A stretch of DNA of 64,000 bases, taken from assembly GCA_022494885.1 (NCBI GenBank), contig JAGVSM010005053.1, positions 62,001 through 126,000 of the forward strand, in the 5' to 3' direction. Shown in pieces: positions 54,471-63,870 of the stretch. Both the position numbers and the translations under genes were made by a program. Every line of letters starts with the position of its first letter. Position 1 is the first letter of the stretch. The notes beneath the pieces were generated by a model. It had not been told where the DNA came from. It was given only the letters and a program-made list of their open reading frames with translations, and searched no databases. This stretch comes from Micrasema longulum (lineage: Eukaryota > Arthropoda > Insecta > Trichoptera > Brachycentridae).

Positions 54471-54471
54471 G

Positions 54472-54740
54472 TCTGGTTAACTCCAATACATAAATTGGAG
54501 TTAACCAGAGCTAAATCTAGACAAATCGGACCCGGGACATTACACAAGGCAATGATGAAACGTCAGTTAATAGGCCGTGAACCAGCGAGGTCTATTTGTC
54601 TGTCACGTTGGGAAAACTGGAAGACTTTTCCAGAGGAAATGTACCGGAAACATGGCTCCTGCTTTTTCTTTAACCGCAAAAGAGATGAGATGAGAGCAGG
54701 ATGTAAGGAATATATTCTCATAAAAATAAAACCGTAAGAA
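54472..54740. other. Perfect hairpin and adjoining GC-richer unique stretch
   Basis: TCTGGTTAACTCCAAT (54472-54487) and its exact inverse (54494-54509) are separated by ACATAA. The next 230 bases are of higher complexity (AATCGGACCCGGGACATTAC; CCGTGAACCAGCGAGG) and hold an 81-codon frame from TTG at 54495 with no recognised domain. Possibly a remnant exon or regulatory element. Confidence 0.35.
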
Positions 54741-55004
54741 TCATTTTTCGATACGAAAAAACCACGAAAACATGATAAATTTATAAAAAATTTAAAAAAA
54801 CTCTGTATTATAATCGATAAAATAAACATATTTTGGAAGTAAAACGTAAGTATTTAAAAAAAAAAAATTACAATTAAGTTCAAGTTTGCTAGTGAAAACT
54901 CTCGGGGGAAGAGAAAATGTAATATATTATGAAAATAAAAGACGAGTGGTACTTAAATCCACTCGTTTATTATTTTTTTTTTTTAAATATAATGACCGTG
55001 TTTA

Positions 55005-55235
55005 GGACAAAGGCTTCAAACCACAATTTAGGCCAAAGTTGTTGTATTAGTTTTAATGTGTTTTCGGCCAGTTATGTGGGTCTTATACACATTCCGGCAA
55101 AAAATATTGAACCAGTAAGTAGTTTGAGGTTTAAATACTACTAGCTGGAATACACCCACGTGATGGTTGAAAACACATTTAAAAATAATGAAACCACTCT
55201 TTCCATAATTGTGGTTTGAAGCATTTGTCCTGGAC
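55005..55235. mobile_element. Foldback (TIR) element of about 230 bp
   Basis: Left arm AGGACAAAGGCTTCAAACCA...AATGTGTTTTCGGCCAGTTA and right arm (read inverted) AGGACAAATGCTTCAAACCA...AATGTGTTTTCAACCATCAC match over about 85 bases with a short unpaired centre. No ORF. A hairpin MITE. The frame 54929-55144 reads through the left arm. Confidence 0.75.
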
Positions 55236-56029
55236 TGGATAATTCTAGAAAACTATAGCACATAGTTAAAAAAATATAATACCCAGCTTAACCATAAAAC
55301 GTGTAAGGATTTTTAATAAATAAATTCAGTGCTAAGCAAAATTGGATACAAAAAATATTTTCTTACATGGGGTAATAATTAGAGCATTTGATGGTACGAC
55401 GAAATTTTTTGAAAATGCATGAAAAAAACCAATAAAAATGAACTATGTCACAAGTTCTTGAGAATCAAGCAAACAATCACAGCGTTATTATGCGCTGTGA
55501 TAGATTCTAGTTTCCGAGTAGCGATTTTTTTAAACGTTTTCAACTCGAATATTGACGCTACGGGGATCTTCTTTTATCAACTCACCAACGACAACTTGTG
55601 ACGTCACGAGCGGAGTAATATAAAAATGAAAAAATTTGATAAAAAATAGCGATGATAATACAATAAATAATAACATCAAAATATTTTTTCTTTGTTTAGT
55701 TTGCTAGTACATGAAAAAACACTGAACTTCCTAATTATAAAATAACATCAAAGCATAGCATAGCATAGCAATGTTTAGTTTCATGTAATTATTCCAGAAT
55801 AAATAGATATTTAATAAATTACACGAGGCACAAAATGTATTATTTTCTTATTCAATTAAGTTATTTATGAAGATTGGAATTGGTTTTCAATTTCATCAAT
55901 TTTAGATGACCTGACAAAAGAAAATTATTTATAAAAACCAAAAATAAAATATTAGCTAGTGCCATAAATTATATACATTCCTAAAAATAACCATTATATA
56001 TTATTTTAACAAAACTTAATAACTTTCAA
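55236..56029. other. Unassigned interval with a small hairpin and CRE-like site
   Basis: ATCACAGCG...CGCTGTGAT (55479-55502) can form a perfect 9-bp stem. TGACGTCA is at 55599-55606. No gene recognised. Confidence 0.35.
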
Positions 56030-56300
56030 ATCATTCCGAGGGTTAGATTTTGTGCGTAAAGGGAAAATTATACGACTCTATTAACCCCTAGTTACGAGGT
56101 TAACCCTTTCGTTACCGGAAGGCAACCGGAAATGGAAAAGCAACTTCCGCTAGTGAACGTACAGTGCGGCCTATAATGTAGATGTGATGAACGATGCTCG
56201 GTCAGTAAAGGATAGAACGACGTCGAAGCCAAGTCAACCAGAAATCGGTGCGTCAATTGGTCACACATGAGTGGAAAGATTTGGGGGTTGTGAAAAGTTT
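56030..56300. promoter_or_regulatory. GC-richer unique island with ETS-like sites
   Basis: TTACCGGAAGGCAACCGGAA (about 56113-56132) then ATGGAAAAGCAACTTCCGC. CpG-containing and non-repetitive within the window. Similar in composition and motif content to 41060-41350. Role unknown; promoter or enhancer is an inference. Confidence 0.3.
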
Positions 56301-56640
56301 TGGAGGTGAATTGTGATAACGTTCACTTTCGTACTGGGGTCGTTGATGTGAAAACTTAGTTTTACATTTCAATATGTTAGCGTTAAAACATGCCAATCAA
56401 TGAAAAATTTAGTGCTTGTCGAGTCATTAGACAATTTAACGTGTAAAATGATGAAATGTTTAAAGAAAATTTTAGTGAAAAGTGTGATTTTATATGAATG
56501 ACTTAAAGGGATCGCCGCTTGTTACGAAAAAATGGCCCTAAAATCAGTCAATATTATTTTTTTATAAAATTCAACGTCATTATAACCTTTTTCACACTTA
56601 GGCACTGCATTTATAAACTAAATTTAGTGTAGTTTAATCA
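56301..56640. other. Unassigned interval
   Basis: Nothing recognised. Confidence 0.35.
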
Positions 56641-56644
56641 TATG

Positions 56645-56830
56645 TTACATGAAGGTAAGGTGATCAGTTTTACGCTCAGTTACCGGTCCAGAAGCTATAT
56701 TATGTCTTAAGTTTGATTCCAAAACACTTTATAAACAAATCTTTTATGTTGACCCTCCCAGGAATTCGACCCAGGACCTCAAGCATGACAGGGAAAAACC
56801 CCCAACCACTACATCAACGCCAGGTATAAC
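56645..56830 (-). mobile_element. Composite SINE (family 2), copy 7
   Basis: Reverse copy: ATGAAGGTAAGGTGATCAGT, TTACGCTCAGTTACCGGTCC, GGAATTCGACCCAGGACC (B-box side) and CCAACCACTACATCAACGCC (A-box side). Confidence 0.75.
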
Positions 56831-56984
56831 AAGAAAAATTTAAAATATTTTTTTAAAAAGTGGTATATAGTAAAAATGATTAAAGTTAGTGTTGTAGTAA
56901 TTAAACAATAAATATGGTGGTCAAAAATAAGTAAACGTAAGAATTTATTTACATTTAATTTTAAAATGAACGCATTACATTTAA

Positions 56985-57060
56985 TCAAATAAATAAAACA
57001 ATTTTGTTTTTAACCACTAATTTTTATTTTTCACCGACCGGTTTTAAAATATAAACTTTG
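56985..57060 (-). repeat. Hammerhead-like tail of the palindrome family, solo copy
   Basis: On the plus strand AATAAATAAAACAATTTTGT...CTAATTTTTATTTTTCACCG then ACCGGTTTTAAA matches the left arm of 11877-12092. The helix II region is lost after ACCGGTTT. Confidence 0.65.
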
Positions 57061-57475
57061 CATTACATTTATTTCTCTTTGACCATTATACTTATGTTCT
57101 GTAGACGAATGTCCAGTTACTGTGGCCTGACAATTACTATAGCACCCAACCTATATACAATATTTTAATATTAGTCCAGAGCTTATTTCTTTCACTCTTT
57201 GATTAAGCTTTGTTTGTTATACATATGTTAATTCTGAATTGCTTGATATGTTGGAACGATTGCAAATGTTTTTATATGTTATTTCTTTAATCCTCGCAAA
57301 TTCGACCACATAACTGAATATTGCACGCAACTACTCTGACTCAGTATCGGGCATAGAAAAAACATGCACATTTTATCACTACTCCACAACATTTGAAATA
57401 ATCCCACTTCGCCTGTTAATTTGAGAAAGTTCTTCCTACCTCTATCACAGCAAAGGCATCTCTTCGCTATAGTAA
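57061..57475. other. Unassigned interval
   Basis: Nothing recognised; may include decayed upstream LINE family F sequence. Confidence 0.3.
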
Positions 57476-57479
57476 TCAG

Positions 57480-57875
57480 AGAACCTTTTCAATATCCATT
57501 CACCGCTCCAATTATTTTATCTCATCTTGCATAGTAATAGCTGCTCGATTATATAATAATCTACCCACTAATGTCAGAGACTTCTTATTTACATTTAAAT
57601 CACGTATAAAATGTTACTTCCTAAATATTGGAACTTTTCCTTTCTCCTAACTCTTTCCTTCCTTCTTTACTCCCTCTTTTTTTCATATTATAATGCAGAT
57701 ACCTTGACAATTATTATTTTTTTAAATATGTAAACTTATATGTTGCAATGTTTTGTTTTATAATTAAAGAATAATAATATACCTACAATAAGTTCATAAA
57801 CCCCTGATTTTCTCAAATTGAATGTTTGGGTAGATGGTAAAACATTACCTTAAGGCAATATCCCCATCCTTATGC
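57480..57875 (+). mobile_element. LINE C-terminal fragment (family F), copy 3
   Basis: SCIVIAARLYNNLPTNVRDF then LFTFKSRIKCYFLNI-like residues (57524-57630), the same ending as 27645-28075, with the 3' UTR element ATTACCTTAAGGCAAT (57844-57859, one change) and CCCCATCCTTATGCATAT. Confidence 0.8.
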
Positions 57876-57879
57876 ATAT

Positions 57880-58640
57880 TTTTTTTATTTATTAATAACA
57901 AATTAAAATACAATATGACAACTAAATACATTTTTTTACATTAATCAAATACATATATTTACATTAACGTTTCCCATTACGTAAAAGAAATAAACAATTC
58001 TTATGTACATAATGGGGAGTGACGTCTTACAATAGATTATTTTATTTTAATCAATAATATTTTTAGAATAACATAAATAAATTACAAAAAATATATTAAC
58101 GATGTTTTCAATCAGTGTTACATAAAGAAGAATTAAAGATATAATATTTTACTTCTTTCTTAAATATATTGTATTCCTGACTGTACTTTTTATTATCTTT
58201 GTTCATTTCATTAAAGAAAAATATTCCTCTGTAAGTATAATGATGTTGTGCAGTAAATGTTTTTAATTTAGGAATTAAGATATTACCACCTGTTCAAAGT
58301 CGCGTACTTACGTTTTGAGACGTAGAAATACTATTATTTATTTTATCTTTATGTATTTGAAGCAAACAATTCTTTTTATATAGCAATTTTATATCTAAAA
58401 GCTTAATTTTTTTAAATAATTGAACGGTGGGAAAAGTAGACGGTTTTTTCAAAATGACTTTTATGATTATTTTTTGTTTTTTTCAACTGGTATAATATTT
58501 GTTTTAAAAGCACCACCCCATCCGATTATTCCGTACTGTAATATGGATTGGGCGAATGCAAAGTAAAATGATTTTAGTTTTTCGATGGTTAATATATTCC
58601 TTAATCTAATAAATACATATATAAGTTTTCTCATTCTATT
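57880..58640 (-). mobile_element. LINE reverse transcriptase C-terminus (family M)
   Basis: Minus strand: RMRKLIYVFIRLRNILTIEK, LKSFYFAFAQSILQYGIIGW, GGAFKTNIIPVEKNKK (58640-58480), LLFPPFNYLKKL, then GNILIPKLKTFTAQHHYTYR, GIFFFNEMN and YNIFKKEVKYYIFN-SSL-CNTD-stop (to about 58120). The segments and order are those of Jockey-group LINEs. The 3' UTR ends in AATAAATAAAAAAAATATG next to 57880. It abuts the family F copy tail to tail. Confidence 0.88.
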
Positions 58641-58766
58641 TACAATATTATTTATTTTTAAAGTGAATATAAAGTGTTTAAATAAATATAATTTACAAAT
58701 GAATACAGGATAATCGCATGAGATAAATTATATTAAAACGTTAATACGAAACTCTCGAGTACAAAA

Positions 58767-59048
58767 TTATGACGTTATTAATTGGATGAAAATATGGAAA
58801 AAATCTCGTAAATGCTGAATCCTGTAACAGTTGGCAGAAAATAATTCTTTCCGTAATTTTCCGCTGGATTGTTGACATAATGACGTCACGGTATATGCTA
58901 AGCATTGTGTTTCCCTTTTAATCCCAGAAAATGGATTAAAACCCGCAGCACGGAAACTCGCAAGCATTCTGTGGGAAACACGGTTGAATCGTTTCAAAAC
59001 ACGGGTGATTTTTTTTATTAACAAGGGCGAATCATTAGAAAAAAACAT
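58767..59048. other. GC-richer unique island
   Basis: A 94-codon minus frame (59048-58767) covers the whole island but has no recognised domain. TGACGTCA lies at 58881-58888. The patch GGATTAAAACCCGCAGCACG stands out from the flanks. A conserved non-coding element is as likely as a coding exon. Confidence 0.25.
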
Positions 59049-59084
59049 ATTTTCATTAATATCCTGTGTCAGGGCAGAACTAAC

Positions 59085-59165
59085 AATTTAGTTCTGTATG
59101 TGAAATTGAACCAGAACCCTGGACGAGTGATTTCGACTTATTGACTTGTGGCTCAGGTAAGATCT
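59085..59165 (+). mobile_element. Composite SINE (family 2), head only
   Basis: GTTCTGTATGTGAAATTGAA, CCAGAACCCTGGACGAGTGA and TTTCGACTTATTGACTTGTG match the non-tRNA head of the other copies. The tRNA-like part is absent. Confidence 0.7.
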
Positions 59166-59638
59166 TGTAAAGTAGAGGATTGCTTAAATTTCTTGACTTC
59201 TAACGTTTTTTCTAGGTTTTTATAAAAATCCCCTTTACTTGCTAAATTACCTCCATTATCTATTTTTACCACTACGTATACTATTAAGAGGAAAGCTGGT
59301 CTTACTTTTCTCTATACAAACGTAGTCCCGTATTTTTTCCTGGATTATGGCACTAGATCCATGTTTGTTTTACAAACTATAGATATTTACCATTGGCGTG
59401 TCTCTGATGTTTGACTTTTTTGATAAATGACTTCTTATCCGAAAATTAATAAAAGCGCCCCTTTTTATCTTTCATCTTCAGATGCACGGTATACGAGTAC
59501 AAATATGATAAATCATTTTGGAAAACGGAAAACGTACCAACACAGCAAATTTAATTTTTATATACTTTTTTAGATTTTTTTAAAAAAAACATCAAAGTTG
59601 GATCAGATTTAGGTGCGAAAAAAGGAAAAACCAAACGT
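59166..59638. other. Unassigned interval
   Basis: Nothing recognised. Confidence 0.35.
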
Positions 59639-59639
59639 C

Positions 59640-59870
59640 GATTTTACTTAGGCATAATCAGTCCGACGTGCAGTCGTCTATTTTGCAAAGTATCGGAGAG
59701 GAATTTGCGAAAGTGTGGCGTATAAACAACGTTCAAATACCTGTTTTTTAAATCTGTTGGACTCTTTATAATCTTTGTTTTATAAATATTCATTTCTACA
59801 CCAATTCTTTTTGAAGCCTCATGTAGTTCCATAATCATTTCGATGCATTATAAACATTTGTAAAACATCT
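59640..59870 (-). mobile_element. LINE reverse transcriptase palm-end fragment
   Basis: The minus-strand frame 59838-59644 reads MIMELHEASKRIGVEMNIYK then TKII, matching the 'MLxELxxASxxxGLxMNxxKTK' block that follows the catalytic YADD region in RTE-type reverse transcriptases. The stretch after it is shifted. It probably belongs to the same broad group as family B, but a different part of the protein. Confidence 0.75.
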
Positions 59871-60600
59871 AGAATTGTCATTTCTATTTTGTTTTGTATT
59901 TACTTATCCTTAATTATTGTTCAAAACAGCAAAATCAAACCATATAGTTTGATCGTTTAACGCATAATATTTAAACACGGAGTTGTATCAAAAATACGTC
60001 TTTCAAAAAACAAAAAGATCAATAGCTCAGTAAAAACCTATTCTAAAATTATAAATATAATATGTAACCGAGTATATTATGTATTTATATTTTGTAATTG
60101 CATTTTATAGCGGATAAACTAATTCGTTTCATGCATTAATGAAAATGGGTCGTTGCTCTGTTAATTTTGCTAACCGTTTTATGGTAAAATCTATTTAGTA
60201 ATTTTGGAAGTGTAATTATTATTCCAGTTTATTGTTAGAACAGCGTTGGATTAGTTTCAAAGTCAAATTAAATGTGGGCGAGATGAATTGACGCTATTAA
60301 TTAGAACAAAATTACTTTGGTCAATCGTCAGCGTGCGTAACGGGGAATCCAGTTTACAATATGAAGGGGCACAGGCGTTGAAGTTCATATCCGAAAAAAA
60401 ACTGCAATTTTATTTAATTATAATTGCTTTATGTTAGTTAGGTACTAAAGTTTTATTTTGTGACCATTTCAAAATTTGTAACCTGCATTCTAATGTTGGT
60501 ATTTTGAAATTAATATAACTTCATGCAACTTCGATTAATTTTAATATAGAATCACTCCGAAAAAGGCGTCTTACATGTGAACTAATTTTTCTTTTCAAAA
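59871..60600. other. Unassigned interval
   Basis: AT-rich; nothing recognised. Confidence 0.35.
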
Positions 60601-60604
60601 TTCT

Positions 60605-61145
60605 AAATAATATGGTTGATTCGCCGTACCTTAAAAAAAATATTGGTTTCCGTTGTCCTCTTCGCTATAGTATATTAAATTCCCTTTTTTATACACCAAC
60701 TTGTAAAAACAATTATACCACGAATTCATTCATTAGACGTACCTGTAGAAATTATAATGGACTCAGTATTGATGTAGACTTTTTTAACGGCACGTTGCAT
60801 TTGTACAGAAAATTTCTTCATGGAGTTGATTATTTGAGATAGTTGCTGAATGTACATCTTGAGTGATTTGTGCTATGTATATGTGCCGCATGTAATGTAT
60901 ATGTCTGTGTATGTTTTATATGTGCGTTCACGTGTGTGTGCGTGGATGACTCGGGGTGTGCATTCAGTATTTTGATTTATTACCAATGATAAACTCCATG
61001 GAAAACGAAAATGTTAACAATTATTATTTTCTCACTTGAGTTTCTTATTATTTTTTTTTGTCACATTTAGTGTTTAAATCTTTTGCATTATTTATGAAAA
61101 TCACTGTTTTTAATACTTTTTATGTATGCCTGTATGTTTTCTGAA
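60605..61145 (+). mobile_element. LINE C-terminal fragment (family N) with 3' UTR
   Basis: The frame 60612-60842 reads VDSPYLKKNIGFRCPLRYSI, SLFYTPTCKNNYTTNSFIRR, TCRNYNGLSIDVDFFNG and LHLYRKFLHG: the 'L..I.F..P....R...LF..P.C.TN...NS.I.R.C..YN' ending of Jockey/CR1 LINEs. Codons are uninterrupted to the stop at 60840-60842. The 3' UTR leads into CTGAATAAAATAAAAC and then the pentanucleotide array. Confidence 0.85.
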
Positions 61146-61520
61146 TAAAATAAAACAAAAAAATAAAAATAAAAATAAAATAAAATAAAATAAAATAAAA
61201 TGAAAAAATAAAATAAAATAAAATAAAATAAAATGAAATAAAATGAAATAAAATGAAATAAAATGAAATAAAATGAAATAAAATGAAATAAAATAAAATA
61301 AAATAAAATAAAATAAAATAAAATAAAATAAAATAAAATAAAATAAAATAAAATAAAATAAAATAAAATAAAATAAAATAAAATAAAATAAAATAAAATA
61401 AAATAAAATAAAATAAAATAAAGTGAAATAAAATAAAATAAAATAAAATAAAATAAAATAAAATAAAATAAAATATAATAAAATAAAATAAAATAAAATA
61501 AAAATAAAAGAAATATAATA
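61146..61520. repeat. (TAAAA)n microsatellite
   Basis: About 375 bases of AAAATA-type pentanucleotide repeat with a minor variant block of alternating TGAAA/TAAAA units (about 61200-61290). It begins directly at the LINE tail. The 149-codon minus open frame across it (FYFILFYFIL...) is a repeat artefact. Confidence 0.97.
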
Positions 61521-61950
61521 TTAAAAAATGCCATTAATATCTCTAAAATCGCAAAATACAGTGAGTCTGTTTAAGCCGCGTATCTTTCCTTGTGTATTTC
61601 ATGTAAAAGCCGGGATCGATAAATAAATAAATTAAATAGAGATATTTCAATTGATTCCGTTAACAATCCCGGACTAGTCTTTCAACGAACTGTGATACAG
61701 GTACACGACAAGTTACTGCGAGTCTTCTGTGACTTGAATATTAACGAATCTAAGACAAGGAAGCGTTTGCACATGGCTCGTTCGTGACACTAAGAGAAAA
61801 GGTTCACGAAGGCTCATTTTAGGAAAGACGTTGATGGAGCGCACAGGTTTGTATACGAATTGGCGACTATTTGTGACAACTGTCAGCGAAGCTGGCGCGT
61901 CGTCTTCCTAAATCGGGACCAGAATTGAAAAGCACGACTCATAATACATT
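61521..61950. other. Higher-complexity unique interval
   Basis: No open frame of note, but composition is balanced and not repeat-like (GATGGAGCGCACAGG; GACAACTGTCAGCGAAGCTG; GGCGCGTCGTCTTCC). Candidate host regulatory or untranslated sequence. Confidence 0.25.
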
Positions 61951-62600
61951 ATCGTAACGCCAGTTAGGTTATTCTATTCAAAAATGTAGTTGATATAACA
62001 ATGTACATAAACCAAACGGAAACGATAATACATACGCGCTTTAAGAGAATACATATAATATAACAGTGGTATATAAATTGGCCATAATTACATGTAGTTA
62101 GTAAGTAAATATGTTATTATCTCGCGATAAAAAAGGATGTAGCAACAATAAATATTAAAACATTACGCCGAATGTATTAAATAAATTAACATTACTTTTG
62201 TTCAATATACCAAGAAATTGCAAGAAAGACATTTTTCACAATTCTTTTCCATTTTATATCAATAGTCCCTTAGGAAAAAAAAAATACTAACAATATTCTA
62301 TTATACGAGTAAACGTTCACAAAAACAAGGAATACTTAAAAAAAAAACACTTAAATGACAAATATAATTCTTTGTAATTAAAGGTAAACGAGTATGCACG
62401 TAGAATTGTTTAGATGAATATCTACAAATTGTGTGCATTTTATGTGTGTATCTTTGTTAATTCACTTGATAAAATGATATAAATTTAAAGACAGTTCGAT
62501 AATATCCAAGCAGTTTAACGTAAGCTAAGTGTTTTTGTTTTTAAAATTTAAAGCATTAACTTTGAAGGTGTATAGTGCTTTTTGCATGTTGGTTTGATTG
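61951..62600. other. Unassigned interval
   Basis: AT-rich; nothing recognised. Confidence 0.35.
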
Positions 62601-62640
62601 GTGTCCTGACGAAGAGACGGGTACGTCTCGAAATCGAAGA
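62601..62640 (+). ncRNA. Hammerhead-like motif, family H1, copy 2
   Basis: GUGUC (62601-62605), core CUGACGA (62606-62612), one extra A (62613), helix II GAGACG / CGUCUC (62614-62619, 62624-62629) with loop GGUA, then GAAA (62630-62633). The following UCGAAG departs from CCGGUAGACA of the sister copy, so helix I and the cleavage triplet are lost. Good core, no substrate strand. Confidence 0.5.
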
Positions 62641-63380
62641 AAATTCTGTAAGTGGTTTTATACAAATATTTAATAACATTTAGTGTGTATTTTTTGTCCA
62701 GAATTAATTTCTACATAAATAAATATTGGAAACTTTTTAGAGAATTTAGCAATGATTGTAAAATGAAAAAAAAATCACTATACCAAGGTACCAATAATAA
62801 AATCTATAAGTGCAAATTGGTTTTTAATTATTAAAAATACTGGAATATTATAAAATTTATAAAAAAATATTTTGAATAAATAATTAAGTAACTGGAAAAT
62901 CCGATTCTAATATAACTAATTGATAACAAGAAGCTTTTATTTCTCGAGAGAATATTTATCCATGCAATAAAATGTTTCTAACCTTATTCGGGATTATTTT
63001 TTCTTCTTTTCAAGGCAATATCCTTAATTACATCCTGTAGGAATATACCGGTTCCGGAAGGAAACAGAATTAATTCAGCATTCCCAATAAATTGTCTAAG
63101 GCTCATAAATAAAACAATAGAATCTCTGCAAGTTTTAACTGCACTCAGTGGTTTGGTTTTAATTTTAGTGTACTATAAACGGTGGCATATAAATTATTTG
63201 ACTTTAATTGGCCTTTAGAAATTTGATTTGATTTAAGTGCTGTGACTAAAAAGCGATGACATTCCAAAATCTATTTACTTTTCTTAATGGATAATGCTTG
63301 TCCGCCATATAAAACTTGCTTATTTTTTTAATTTCCCAATATATTTAAGGCTTATATGTATTAACTGCAATCTGTACATA
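62641..63380. other. Unassigned interval
   Basis: AT-rich; the 60-codon frame 62652-62834 is not gene-like. Confidence 0.35.
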
Positions 63381-63383
63381 TAC

Positions 63384-63660
63384 AGATCTGTATGTGAAAT
63401 ATAACCAGAACCCTGAACGAGTATTTTCGACTCGGTGGCTACTCTCAGAGAAAAACCCTGCATAATGAAATCGAGTGGTGATAAGCCCAACTCGTGGTGT
63501 ATTGGTTGGCGCAATCGCTTTCCTTGTTGGAGGTCATGAGTTCGACTCCTGTCAGAGTGGACCTGAAATATTGATTTAAAAGTTTGTTAAAGCTGCAATA
63601 CTTTATTGTTCCTGAACTGAAACCCGAAGTGAAAAACTGATCACCTTACCACCATGTAGC
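63384..63660 (+). mobile_element. Composite SINE (family 2), copy 8
   Basis: Most complete head: ATCTGTATGTGAAATATAAC, CAGAACCCTGAACGAGTATT, TTCGACTCGGTGGCTACTCT and ATGAAATCGAGTGGTGATAA. tRNA-like middle ACTCGTGGTGTATTGGTTGG with GAGTTCGACTCC (B box, 63538-63549), then GGACCTGAAATATTG and GTTCCTGAACTGAAACCCGA, ending near ACTGATCACCTTACCACCAT. The 3' end is truncated. Confidence 0.85.
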
Positions 63661-63870
63661 ATATACAGGAAAACGTCGTTTGGCGCCGGTTTGGTTTACG
63701 CCGATTTACAATTACGACGGTCTGTACCGGCGTAGGATTCCTCGGTTTGGCCGACCCAGACGACAGTAGGCGTCGCGATTCTAATAGCAGACACACTTTT
63801 ACACGTTGTTTTATTCTATTAACGTGTACGCGAGCAGCCTTTTGAGTGTGTGAAATTGTTTCCGAGTTAG
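63661..63870. promoter_or_regulatory. GC-richer unique island near window end
   Basis: CpG-rich stretch (TTTGGCGCCGGTTTGG; GTACCGGCGTAGG; GACGACAGTAGGCGTCGCGA) contrasting with AT-rich flanks. It ends with ACGTGTACGCGAGCAGCC and TTTCCGAGTTAGTTTTTAAG, which resembles an insect 5' untranslated leader. No ORF. Promoter identity is an inference. Confidence 0.3.

Noticed and set aside
61088..61534. 149-codon minus-strand open frame rich in Phe, Ile, Leu and Tyr
   Set aside because: It is the (TAAAA)n microsatellite read as protein; a pentanucleotide repeat has no stops in some frames.
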